Source: an uncultured Akkermansia sp.
Lineage (GTDB): Bacteria > Verrucomicrobiota > Verrucomicrobiia > Verrucomicrobiales > Akkermansiaceae
Assembly: GCA_947585525.1 (NCBI GenBank)
Contig: CANPXA010000066.1
Location: forward strand, 1-8,457
Direction: 5' to 3'
Length of the DNA: 8,457 bases
This document shows, piece by piece, positions 1 to 6,794 of this stretch. Numbering within the stretch: the first letter of the stretch is position 1; the number at the start of each line of letters is the position of its first letter. The notes under the pieces were generated by a model. It saw only the letters and a list, made by a program, of their open reading frames with translations, made no database searches and had not been told where the DNA came from. A program made the translations under genes and the position numbers.

Positions 1-1
1 C

Positions 2-379
2 ACCCTGCGCTGTATGCGGGCAACGTGGAGACATCCTATGGACATCGTCGCGGGAAACAATGACTATCCCCGCTCTGCCTTTCACACCCTCGTGAGGGAG
101 TACCCCGCCACGCGATTCAGCGATGAAAGCGCAGAACTTGAACTGGATGGAAGAAGGATATACATGGCGCACGTGCCGGGTTATTCGCTGCGAAAAGCTG
201 CAACCGACGGACTCTACGATGCCATCTTTTACGGACATACCCACCGAGCGGATCTCCAACGGATCGGACATACCATCATCGCTAATCCCGGGGATATTCA
301 GGGGAGGTTCGGCAATCCTTCTTTTGCCATCTACAACACCGCTGACAACTCCCTGAGATTCCTCCCTCTCTCCGACTGA
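2..379 (+). CDS. YfcE/MJ0936-type metallophosphoesterase, 5' end cut off
   Basis: This is the C-terminal part of a calcineurin-like metallophosphoesterase of the small YfcE/MJ0936 family, whose members are metal-dependent phosphodiesterases or phosphatases, probably cytoplasmic. The frame is open from the first bases of the window, so the gene begins upstream; about 125 residues are visible where the family usually has 160 to 190. The N-terminal DxH metal motif is therefore missing from view. The visible motifs are GNND (codons at 53-64, the family's GNxD), a lone His in the stretch AHVPGYS where relatives have a THGH motif, and GHTH (233-244), followed by NPGD and an FAIYN strand typical of the C-terminal end. 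An ATG at 14 lies inside the domain and is not the real start. The gene is followed after 9 bp by the phosphopantetheinyl transferase gene and is probably cotranscribed with it. Family assignment is firm; the substrate cannot be told. Confidence 0.85.
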   Translation, partial: TLRCMRATWRHPMDIVAGNNDYPRSAFHTLVREYPATRFSDESAELELDGRRIYMAHVPGYSLRKAATDGLYDAIFYGHTHRADLQRIGHTIIANPGDIQGRFGNPSFAIYNTADNSLRFLPLSD

Positions 380-388
380 TTTTTCATC

Positions 389-967
389 ATGCATTACCTT
401 GTTTATGATATGCACAGCGTGCAGGTTCCCCTACCGGATCCGCAACAACTGGACGCCGTGGAGCGTGTTTTCTTCGCGGCACGCGGAGAAATTTTTCTTC
501 GTCAAAGAGCTCTGCTGCGGACGGAATTATCCCGTCTCATCGGACAGGAACCTTGGCAGATTAAGTTGACTTATTCCGAGCTCGGGAAACCGGAGTGCGC
601 TCTTCAACCCTTCAATCAAAGTCATTCCGGAGACCTTTTGAGCATGGCCTTTCACGACAAAGCTGTTGGCATTGATATTGAGCGGGTACGACCGCGGGCT
701 TCCATGCGCAAGATAGCTCGACGGTTCCTATCTCCTGAGCAATGGGAAATCTGGAACATGCACGACTGTACGGAGAAAGAGTTTTACGACAGTTGGTGCG
801 TGGCGGAGGCCTTAGCAAAGCTGGATGGCGGCAGTATCTTGCAAGCGTCCGATCATCCCTTTTTCATGAAAGATGGACAAGTACGCCTTCTTCAGGACGA
901 CGGGATCAACGTCGAGCTCTTCACCCCTGCGGACGGGTATTGTGGGGCGGTGGCGTACCGTTTGTGA
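389..967 (+). CDS. 4'-phosphopantetheinyl transferase, Sfp/AcpT type
   Basis: This enzyme transfers the 4'-phosphopantetheine arm of coenzyme A to a serine of acyl or peptidyl carrier proteins in the cytoplasm. The 192 residues carry the superfamily signature in order: GKP (66-68) followed by FNQSHS (75-80), GIDIE (94-98, with Asp96 and Glu98 as predicted Mg ligands), FLSPEQWE (113-120), and the W-x-x-x-E-A-x-x-K block (Trp136, Glu140 as third metal ligand, Lys144). The residue just before Glu140 is Ala139, where most relatives have Lys (WxxKE). At 192 residues it is a little shorter than Sfp (about 224) and close to AcpT. The ATG at 389 has no clear Shine-Dalgarno sequence. It lies 9 bp after the phosphoesterase stop, so coupled translation is likely. 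No carrier protein or synthase gene is in view, so whether it serves primary fatty acid synthesis or a secondary pathway is open. Confidence 0.88.
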   Translation: MHYLVYDMHSVQVPLPDPQQLDAVERVFFAARGEIFLRQRALLRTELSRLIGQEPWQIKLTYSELGKPECALQPFNQSHSGDLLSMAFHDKAVGIDIERVRPRASMRKIARRFLSPEQWEIWNMHDCTEKEFYDSWCVAEALAKLDGGSILQASDHPFFMKDGQVRLLQDDGINVELFTPADGYCGAVAYRL

Positions 968-969
968 AC

Positions 970-2112
970 TCAGCGAGAAAAGAAGCGAGAGGATATATCA
1001 CTGCCGAAGCGGCGACGTTTGTCGTCCATGACGGCATTCCACCCTGCATCCACCATCTCTGCCACGTTGATGTGCACTCCGTCAGCTTTCATCCGCACGA
1101 ATAGAACCACGGAGCGCTTGCCATCCTGTACGGTGAAGAATCGCGTCCGACTTTCAAAAATCGCGTCCGTGGATGCAAGTGGGAGATCCGCATCATCTCT
1201 GAGGATGGCGCGATAATTCGCCGGAGCCCGATCGAGCTGTAGCCATTCCTCAGCCTCTTGCACGCTCTTTCCTGTGAATAAATCCCCATCTGCCACCTTG
1301 CGCAAAACTCTGCAGGCAGCGTGCACGGCTCCACGGGTCGCCATGAGCCTTCCGTTCGGTTTCTGCACGTGCTCATACATACGCGCCCTATCCCTGTTGA
1401 AGGCCTGTTCTTCGGAAGGCTGGGGGTAGAAAAAGAACCAAGCGACCAACAAGAGAGCGAGAGAGAAAAAGAAAGCCCAGCGGCGCAATCTGGAGATACC
1501 AAGTCGGTGCATGAGCTCCAGGAAACGAGCCACAGCCGAACCATCCGGAGCCGCAAAAAGAAACCGCGGAGCCTCACGTTGAGGCAGGGCAATAATCTCC
1601 TGAACTGTAAGGGCCGCCGAGGGATCCAACACATCTGCCTCCACCGTTCCGCTTTCATCCGCTTGCTGCTTTTTTTCACGGAAAAGATAGACAAAGAGAC
1701 CACATCGGAAAATGTAGCTGACGAAAAGGATGATGGCGAAATAGAACAGACCCATCGTCAGTTTGCCGTCCTCATACTCAAAGGTGGGAGAAACCCACTC
1801 CGGCGCCCATGCCTTGAGCACAGGGTACGCGATCACGCCACTGAGCAACACGGAGAGCATCCCAAAGAACCACACAAAATTTCGCCGTCTGCCGCAAATG
1901 CTTACCAATTCCATGAAGAGCATCGGCAACACCCATATGATCGGTTTGATCTCATACAGAGTGAAACCCTGTACGTAGGCTATGTTAGGATTCGGAGGCA
2001 GAATACTGTCCGGATACGAGAGAAAGTAAAGCAAGCCCAATGCCCCCACTACTGAAAGCAGGCAGCGGATAGTCATTGTGAAAGCAGTGAGCATGAGGCG
2101 TGTTTTTTTCAT
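970..2112 (-). CDS. Five-helix inner membrane protein of unknown function
   Basis: I do not recognise the family. The 380-residue protein has five hydrophobic segments, at about 12-34, 55-75, 79-101, 120-145 and 211-230. Positive charges fit an N-inside topology: MKKTR at the start, GRRR after helix 2, REKK after helix 4 and RLRR before helix 5. This leaves a cytoplasmic loop of about 65 residues (146-210) between helices 4 and 5, and a hydrophilic C-terminal domain of about 150 residues predicted to be periplasmic. No catalytic motif is obvious. The start ATG overlaps the esterase stop in an ATGA junction and no Shine-Dalgarno sequence precedes it, so translation probably depends on the upstream gene. 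It is the last gene of the HAD-GH84-esterase run, which links it by context to envelope glycan processing; that role is inference. The opposite strand has a 244-codon open frame here, but its product is highly charged and looks like a shadow. Confidence 0.8.
   Translation of the reverse strand: MKKTRLMLTAFTMTIRCLLSVVGALGLLYFLSYPDSILPPNPNIAYVQGFTLYEIKPIIWVLPMLFMELVSICGRRRNFVWFFGMLSVLLSGVIAYPVLKAWAPEWVSPTFEYEDGKLTMGLFYFAIILFVSYIFRCGLFVYLFREKKQQADESGTVEADVLDPSAALTVQEIIALPQREAPRFLFAAPDGSAVARFLELMHRLGISRLRRWAFFFSLALLLVAWFFFYPQPSEEQAFNRDRARMYEHVQKPNGRLMATRGAVHAACRVLRKVADGDLFTGKSVQEAEEWLQLDRAPANYRAILRDDADLPLASTDAIFESRTRFFTVQDGKRSVVLFVRMKADGVHINVAEMVDAGWNAVMDDKRRRFGSDISSRFFSR
2109..2112 (-). promoter_or_regulatory. 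ATGA stop/start overlap, esterase to membrane protein
   Basis: The minus-strand bases ATGA combine the start of the membrane protein and the stop of the esterase. The bases upstream (ACACCCGCCCG) contain no purine-rich site, so reinitiation by ribosomes ending the esterase is the likely mode of translation. Confidence 0.7.
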
Positions 2113-3491
2113 CGGGCGGGTGTTGACTGCACCACAAGCTTAGGACCATTTTCCCCTGTTTTAATGAGATCCGCTGACGAACCTTCCTTGAGGAAAACGG
2201 TGACGAGGGCATCATCGGCTCCTTTGAGGGAAACCTCACCTGAGCCGGCGAGTAACACCGGGTGATCGGGAGACCCAATGATGAGCCTCCTACCGCGGGA
2301 AAGTTCCCATGACTGAGGAGCTGTGATCTTCACACCGCAAAGCAGCTCGAGATCAGCCCCCTTCACACGGATCCCTTTGGTGCCTACGACTACCGCCGGG
2401 TTAGACTCCTCTTCTTTGGAAACAATTTTCACGACGCCCCCGGGAGCATCTTCTACCATGATGCCCGCGAGAACCAGATCTTTCGTCAGCACATTGTTTC
2501 CGCGCAGTGAGGACAAATCCCACGAGACCACAGCCCCCTCCCCGGGTAGTTTGTTCCCCCACCAAGCCGATGGACTATTCAGAGGAGCATCCGGATCATC
2601 ATTGCGGACAAACCCCATGGGCAATTTCTGCAACACTGCCACGGTGTACGCGAAACGCGCTCCAATGGTGAGCTGAGATGCACCATCGTAGTGCACTCCC
2701 AGGGCATCACCTGAGGTAATTTTGGTGAGGTCGCGCGTGCGCACAAACCCGATATTTTTCTTCTTAGCGGCGAGTTCTTCCATGAGTTTTGCGCTGGTAT
2801 TACCCTGAGCATCCTCATTCTCCTTCCCGTTCCATGTGGCGCATTGTCCGACCGCTGCCAGCTTGAATCCTTTTTTGGCATCCCTGGAAACGCGGCTGAG
2901 CAGGTCGAGAAAGCGCGACTGCGTCTCCGTGATTTCCATGCCTCGATTTGATTCACCTTGCAGGTAGAGCAAAGCGTGCACCTGAGTTTTTCCCCTGAGA
3001 GCGGCAAGAGCAGCCCTGACCGTGTTGATGAGGGAAGAGTAGCCCGGGGAGTCACTCAACCAACAGCTGTTACCTCCACCGTCCAGAGAGGCCTTGATGA
3101 CGCAGAGATTCCTGCCATCGCCCGTATGCCAACCGTGGCGTTCCATCATGGAGCAAAAGCCGTACTCCGGGCCCATGCAGAAGTTACCGGAGTCGGCAGG
3201 ATAACAGGGTTCCTGCGGAGCGACCTGGCTCCATGAGGGATTATGATCAAAGCACTCGCCGGTGTCGCGCACCATGTTCCCATTCCAGAGCAGCCCTTTG
3301 CTGGAGTACTTTTCAAGCTGTTCAGGCGATGCCGGCGATCCCTTCACAGCGCCCAGGGAATTGGACTGTCCGGTCAGGATGTACACGTGGTTGGTCGGAA
3401 CTGCCTGAGTGACGCATCCGAAAAGCCAGCCCACGAGAGCTAACAACGAAATGATTTTTGGAAAATGGACCTTCATCGATAGATTGCTCAT
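2109..3491 (-). CDS. SASA-type SGNH carbohydrate esterase, probable lipoprotein
   Basis: This is a predicted exported esterase of the sialate O-acetylesterase-like (SASA, DUF303) group of SGNH hydrolases, which remove O-acetyl groups from sugars. I chose the ATG at 3491 (460 residues) because it overlaps the GH84 stop as ATGA and has GAGG about 10 bases upstream; an in-frame ATG at 3515 would run 28 bp into GH84, and a third at 3476 also keeps the signal peptide. Residues 6-26 form a signal peptide ending in LFGC, an acceptable lipobox with Cys26; cleavage by signal peptidase I near residue 30 is the alternative. The nucleophile block is GQSN (41-44, Ser43), followed by QGESN (179-183), the family's QGE[ST] motif. 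His267 in GVHYD is the likely catalytic His, but the usual Asp three residues before it is Leu264. Residues about 305-460 are beta-rich and resemble beta-strand repeat modules. The true substrate (acetylated sialic acid, xylan or another glycan) is unknown. Confidence 0.85.
   Translation of the reverse strand: MSNLSMKVHFPKIISLLALVGWLFGCVTQAVPTNHVYILTGQSNSLGAVKGSPASPEQLEKYSSKGLLWNGNMVRDTGECFDHNPSWSQVAPQEPCYPADSGNFCMGPEYGFCSMMERHGWHTGDGRNLCVIKASLDGGGNSCWLSDSPGYSSLINTVRAALAALRGKTQVHALLYLQGESNRGMEITETQSRFLDLLSRVSRDAKKGFKLAAVGQCATWNGKENEDAQGNTSAKLMEELAAKKKNIGFVRTRDLTKITSGDALGVHYDGASQLTIGARFAYTVAVLQKLPMGFVRNDDPDAPLNSPSAWWGNKLPGEGAVVSWDLSSLRGNNVLTKDLVLAGIMVEDAPGGVVKIVSKEEESNPAVVVGTKGIRVKGADLELLCGVKITAPQSWELSRGRRLIIGSPDHPVLLAGSGEVSLKGADDALVTVFLKEGSSADLIKTGENGPKLVVQSTPAR
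3488..3491 (-). promoter_or_regulatory. ATGA stop/start overlap, GH84 to esterase
   Basis: The minus-strand bases ATGA combine the esterase start and the GH84 stop. A GAGG motif about 10 bases upstream, inside the GH84 coding end, could serve as ribosome binding site. This junction decided the esterase start. Confidence 0.7.
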
Positions 3492-5995
3492 TTGAAAATG
3501 ACCTCGCTCATCCACTGACCCGCCGCCTGAGGAGCGGTGAGGTGGATGTATTTTTCCGGTTTTGACAAAATAAAACGGCGAAGATTCTTATCCTTCTCTT
3601 GAGGTTGAAGGGAGGCTCCCTCAATGTTGCACTTCGCAGAGCCGACGACGAGCACCTGCTTTGTCCCAGAGGGGCACGGCAGATGGACATCCACTGCCGC
3701 CTCTCCAGAATCGACAAATGTTGCCAAATCACGATCCGTCAGCAATCGCCGAATTTCTTTCCCCTCGTCTCCGGAGAGTACCACTCGAAATTGAGTGAGA
3801 ACGACTTGGTGAGGCGAATCATCAGCCTGAACAAGACGTATGGCGCAGACAGGCTGCGAAGAAGGATTCCTGAGGGTCAGCTGAGAACCGGCAACAGCGG
3901 GCTGAAGGTGAATTCTTTCTCCGGCGGGTGTGATGAGTTCAAGACGAGCCCACTTCGCTATCTCGTCATCTTCCAGATTGACCTCAACGAGATCTGGCTT
4001 CACGGGATCAGGAAACACGATCTCTATGAAATTTCCCGGTTGCATGCTGTACACCTCCATGACACGACCGAGCTCCACACCGTCACCTTTCTGTTCGACC
4101 CGGAAGGCAGGTGCATGCGGTATGTCATGCCGCGCGAAGGGAGCTTCCGTTTCCCTTGCGGCAGGGGATGACAGCTCATCCACCTTCCCTCCGCAAAGAG
4201 AAGCATAGGCCCGCTTGCCCACATAATGAAGCGCCGTTTGCATCGTCGGCGTCAACGCATAGGCGGCCACCTCGACATCTGCAACCGGCGTCTTTTCTGT
4301 GCCATTCCAGCGTTCCCGCTTGATGCCACGCAGTCGCGCGACCGTCTCCAGCAAGCCGCCTAGTGGAGGCACACACTCATCGTCGCTTTTTGCCAAGCAC
4401 AATCGGACAGCCTTGCCTCCGAGCTCGCCTGTGAGTGCGAAACTCTCCAACCATGGCTTGATTTCTTCACTGAGCGCAATCCCGGCATTCAACAATCGCA
4501 GCCCGCACTCGCGCATCATGCCATACTCCCTGATGAGTTGCTCCGCCGCGACAGGATCCGGCTTGCCCTCTTTCAAGCTTTTGTTAAAAGACTTCGCCAC
4601 GTGAGCTGAGAGGACAGATTCCTCACGGTCATATCCATGAGTGTTCGGCAGGAGGTAAGAGTTGTGTTCGCAAAAACACTGCATTTCTTTGGAGTATCGC
4701 GGATAGAGGCGAGCGATGGCCTGTTTCCACGAGGTTTGTGAATCAAACCGCGTGATATTCCACGTATAATCCGCTACACTGAAGAGTCCTACTTTGGAGG
4801 CCTCCGCCTGTTCCATGGGATTGGCAACGAAGCCGGAGAGCAGTCGTTTCATGTCCGGCACCTGCGCCAAACCGTAGGTACGGCCCATGGAAAGGCGATT
4901 GGATTTGAAGTCGTTGCACGGCCAGTTCCACCACACGAAGGTAGGGCGCCCCAACTGCTCCATCACCCACTGCTGCCCCTCCATTGTGATGTCGTGCACA
5001 ACGGTGTCACCCGTCCAAAAAACGAGAACTTCCGGCGCGAGCCCTCGACCGAGTGTTCGCAGATCCTCCTCTTTGGCCCAAGAGCGGTTGTAGCCCGTGG
5101 GACACACGATGAGCTGCTGCGTCACGTCCGGATGCTTGCGAATAAAATTCTCCACGATGTAATTGGCGACCTGGACTTGACGCTGCGCTTTGCCGATTTC
5201 TCCGCCCGTATCGTCAAAAAGCACCGCAAAATCCCGCACCCCGAGTTCGTACATCCACTCCAGTTTGCGACAGAGGGCATCCATCTGAACCTTGCCGTCA
5301 TTTTCCTGCCATCGCACGGTATTAGCGGGATGGACGGCCCAGACGAAACGAACGTGGTTGCTTCGGGCACACTCCACGAGATCGCGCAGCTCTCGCGCCT
5401 TCTCCGGAGGATAGGGTTTGTAACAACCCTCGCCGTGATGAAAAGGGTCGTCTTTAGGAGCGTAAATGTAGATATTCATCTTATTGCGCCCACAGAACTC
5501 AAATTGCGAACGCCGCGCAGCAGCGCTCCACGGCGCACCGTAGTAGCCTTCTACGACACCACGGTGAGGCACATCCGGCCAGTCGACCACCTCTCCCATG
5601 CGTAACTTTCCCAGCTTGGCCACCTCAAAAATTTCCATGTCAGGGAACGGATCGCGCTGAGCCGTGTCGGCATCGCTCACCTCGTCACTCAACAACTGAC
5701 TGAGGGTCTGCTTTGCATAGTAGAGACCATCCTCATCGTTGGCCCACACCTCAAGTTTTTCCGCAGTAATGCGCAGAGCGTAGGCGCCAACGACATCGGC
5801 CGGCAGCTTGTCCCACATTCCTCCGCCGCAGGACGAATCGCGCAGGTGAATCACGGTCGAATTCACACGAGTCATCCCTCCACTCAGAGCAATCTCCCGG
5901 GGGACGGGATAGACCACAGAAGGCTCTGCCGCACGGCTCATGAAGAAACTCATCAGCATCATCGTCACCATGATTATGTTTTGAAAAGCTTTCAC
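3488..5995 (-). CDS. GH84 beta-N-acetylglucosaminidase (O-GlcNAcase/NagJ-like), exported
   Basis: This enzyme hydrolyses terminal beta-linked N-acetylglucosamine by substrate-assisted catalysis, in which the 2-acetamido group attacks. The 835 residues contain a signal peptide (1-22, ending SRAA), an N-terminal alpha/beta domain of the GH20b type (about 25-140), a TIM-barrel catalytic domain (about 143-425), a helical region (about 430-610) and a C-terminal beta domain (about 640-835). The active site matches characterised GH84 enzymes of Bacteroides and Clostridium: RGVVEGYYG (145-153), YAPKDDP with Lys181, the catalytic pair Asp261-Asp262 in LFDD, CPTGYN with Tyr302, WTGD (328-331), WWNWP with Asn357 and then Asp362, and NPME with Asn392. 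All expected catalytic residues are present. The start is a GTG overlapping the HAD stop as GTGA, and it gives the signal peptide its Lys2. The next gene starts on its stop codon. Likely substrates are host mucin or glycoprotein glycans, which is inference. Confidence 0.95.
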   Translation of the reverse strand: MKAFQNIIMVTMMLMSFFMSRAAEPSVVYPVPREIALSGGMTRVNSTVIHLRDSSCGGGMWDKLPADVVGAYALRITAEKLEVWANDEDGLYYAKQTLSQLLSDEVSDADTAQRDPFPDMEIFEVAKLGKLRMGEVVDWPDVPHRGVVEGYYGAPWSAAARRSQFEFCGRNKMNIYIYAPKDDPFHHGEGCYKPYPPEKARELRDLVECARSNHVRFVWAVHPANTVRWQENDGKVQMDALCRKLEWMYELGVRDFAVLFDDTGGEIGKAQRQVQVANYIVENFIRKHPDVTQQLIVCPTGYNRSWAKEEDLRTLGRGLAPEVLVFWTGDTVVHDITMEGQQWVMEQLGRPTFVWWNWPCNDFKSNRLSMGRTYGLAQVPDMKRLLSGFVANPMEQAEASKVGLFSVADYTWNITRFDSQTSWKQAIARLYPRYSKEMQCFCEHNSYLLPNTHGYDREESVLSAHVAKSFNKSLKEGKPDPVAAEQLIREYGMMRECGLRLLNAGIALSEEIKPWLESFALTGELGGKAVRLCLAKSDDECVPPLGGLLETVARLRGIKRERWNGTEKTPVADVEVAAYALTPTMQTALHYVGKRAYASLCGGKVDELSSPAARETEAPFARHDIPHAPAFRVEQKGDGVELGRVMEVYSMQPGNFIEIVFPDPVKPDLVEVNLEDDEIAKWARLELITPAGERIHLQPAVAGSQLTLRNPSSQPVCAIRLVQADDSPHQVVLTQFRVVLSGDEGKEIRRLLTDRDLATFVDSGEAAVDVHLPCPSGTKQVLVVGSAKCNIEGASLQPQEKDKNLRRFILSKPEKYIHLTAPQAAGQWMSEVIFK
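5992..5995 (-). promoter_or_regulatory. GTGA stop/start overlap, HAD to GH84
   Basis: The minus-strand bases GTGA hold the GTG start of GH84 and the TGA stop of the HAD gene. No strong Shine-Dalgarno sequence precedes the GTG, so GH84 is probably translated by coupling to the HAD gene. Confidence 0.7.
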
Positions 5996-6654
5996 GGGGC
6001 CATCAGTTTTTTCACCAAGGGACAGAGTTCACTCACATGAGTGAGACGGAAATCCGGCTTGAGTGCGAGACATTCCTCGCGCCACCGCGTTGCCTCCGCT
6101 GCCCATGCGGCATTGATGATGCGCACGCCGGCCTCGTGCGCCATACGGATGTCGCTGGGCATATCTCCCACGTAAATGAGCTCGGATGCAGAGAGCTTCC
6201 AAGTATTCAGGAGAGAGGTGAGCTGCTCAGCCTTGTTGTTATGGGATGGAGTTCCGTAGAGTACTCGTTGAAAAGAGTTTTCCATACCGTAGCGACGAAG
6301 GGTAGGAAGCGCCGTGTAATGTTCTTTTCCGGTGATAACAGCGAGAAGCAAACCCATGCCACGCAATTCCTCCAGAGTCTCACGTATGCCTTCCACCGGT
6401 CCGGGAGCCATGCGAGTATGTAATCTTTCATAGACCTCCACCAACTTCGCAATCGGGAGGCGTTCATCCTCCGGATCCATTCCCAGAAGTTGTCCCAACA
6501 CCCCTCGGTCGCTCACACCAAACTTCTCTTCCACTTCTTGAGCACTCGGCAGCCTCCCCGTCAATTCCCGAGTGCAGCGGCGGTATGCCTCCACACACAA
6601 CGAATGGGTATCCCCCAATGTCCCGTCCATATCAAATGTCAAAGCTCGCAGCAT
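5992..6654 (-). CDS. HAD-family phosphatase, phosphoglycolate phosphatase-like
   Basis: This is a cytoplasmic haloacid dehalogenase-type phosphatase of 220 residues, the usual size for the Gph/PpaX group. All four motifs are intact: motif I FDMDGTLGDT (nucleophile Asp8, acid/base Asp10), motif II with Thr109 in VITGK, motif III Lys141 in NNKAEQ, and motif IV YVGDMPSDI with Asp164 and Asp168. Residues about 15-85 form the helical cap of subfamily IA. The frame stays open to an ATG at 6960, but I chose 6654 because motif I begins at residue 7 from that start, as in relatives. GGGGAG lies 8 bases upstream of it, and the extra 102 residues look like non-coding sequence that would run over the divergent gene. 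Its TGA is shared with the GTG start of GH84, so it heads that operon. Possible substrates are phosphoglycolate or a sugar phosphate; the sequence does not decide. Confidence 0.88.
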   Translation of the reverse strand: MLRALTFDMDGTLGDTHSLCVEAYRRCTRELTGRLPSAQEVEEKFGVSDRGVLGQLLGMDPEDERLPIAKLVEVYERLHTRMAPGPVEGIRETLEELRGMGLLLAVITGKEHYTALPTLRRYGMENSFQRVLYGTPSHNNKAEQLTSLLNTWKLSASELIYVGDMPSDIRMAHEAGVRIINAAWAAEATRWREECLALKPDFRLTHVSELCPLVKKLMAP

Positions 6655-6742
6655 ATGTCCTTCTCCCCGGAGGGTACCATAAAATTCGCTCATCATCAAG
6701 CTTCCATCATGACTTCTTCTGTGATCCTGCCCCAAAATTTGC
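6655..6742. other. Divergent intergenic region, upstream part
   Basis: This stretch separates the HAD-led operon on the minus strand from the membrane protein on the plus strand. It must hold the promoter of the minus-strand operon, but I see no convincing -10/-35 pair there. The best match on the minus strand, TTGATG-17-TACCCT, would start transcription inside the ribosome binding site. No clear operator palindrome or riboswitch-like structure stands out. Confidence 0.5.
6663..6668 (-). promoter_or_regulatory. Ribosome binding site deciding the HAD start
   Basis: On the minus strand GGGGAG lies 8 bases before the ATG at 6654. It supports this start over the upstream in-frame ATG at 6960. 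Confidence 0.6.
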
Positions 6743-6772
6743 TTTTCAAGGCAAAGAGGAGAATGATATAAT
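6743..6772 (+). promoter_or_regulatory. Predicted sigma-70-type promoter, extended -10
   Basis: TGATATAAT at 6764-6772 is a perfect extended -10 element. TTTTCA at 6743-6748 is a weak -35 candidate, 18 bases upstream of the hexamer. Transcription would start near 6779, leaving a leader of about 15 bases to the ATG at 6795, with GGAGAG (6782-6787) as ribosome binding site. The element points into the membrane protein and acyltransferase genes. The ATG at 6771 falls inside the -10 hexamer, which argues against that start if this promoter is used. A transcript starting farther upstream could still use it. Confidence 0.55.
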
Positions 6773-6794
6773 GTGTGCGCCGGAGAGCTACGCC

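Noticed and set aside
1089..1703. 204-codon minus-strand frame overlapping the membrane protein in another frame
   Set aside because: It lies wholly inside the 970-2112 gene, is rich in Ser, Arg and Cys, and has no motif; it is a frame shadow.
1321..2055. 244-codon open frame on the plus strand, antisense to the membrane protein
   Set aside because: Its product is highly charged and low in hydrophobic residues with no motif. The minus-strand frame has five well-placed membrane helices and an ATGA junction with its neighbour.
3599..4171. 190-codon plus-strand frame antisense to the GH84 C-terminal domain
   Set aside because: It has no recognisable domain and the minus-strand GH84 frame runs unbroken through it.
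4994..5605. 203-codon plus-strand frame antisense to GH84
   Set aside because: It lies over the most conserved part of the GH84 catalytic domain, whose active-site motifs are all intact on the minus strand.
6671..6704. Possible minus-strand promoter TTGATG-17-TACCCT for the HAD-led operon
   Set aside because: The predicted transcription start falls inside the GGGGAG ribosome binding site, and the -10 match is poor.
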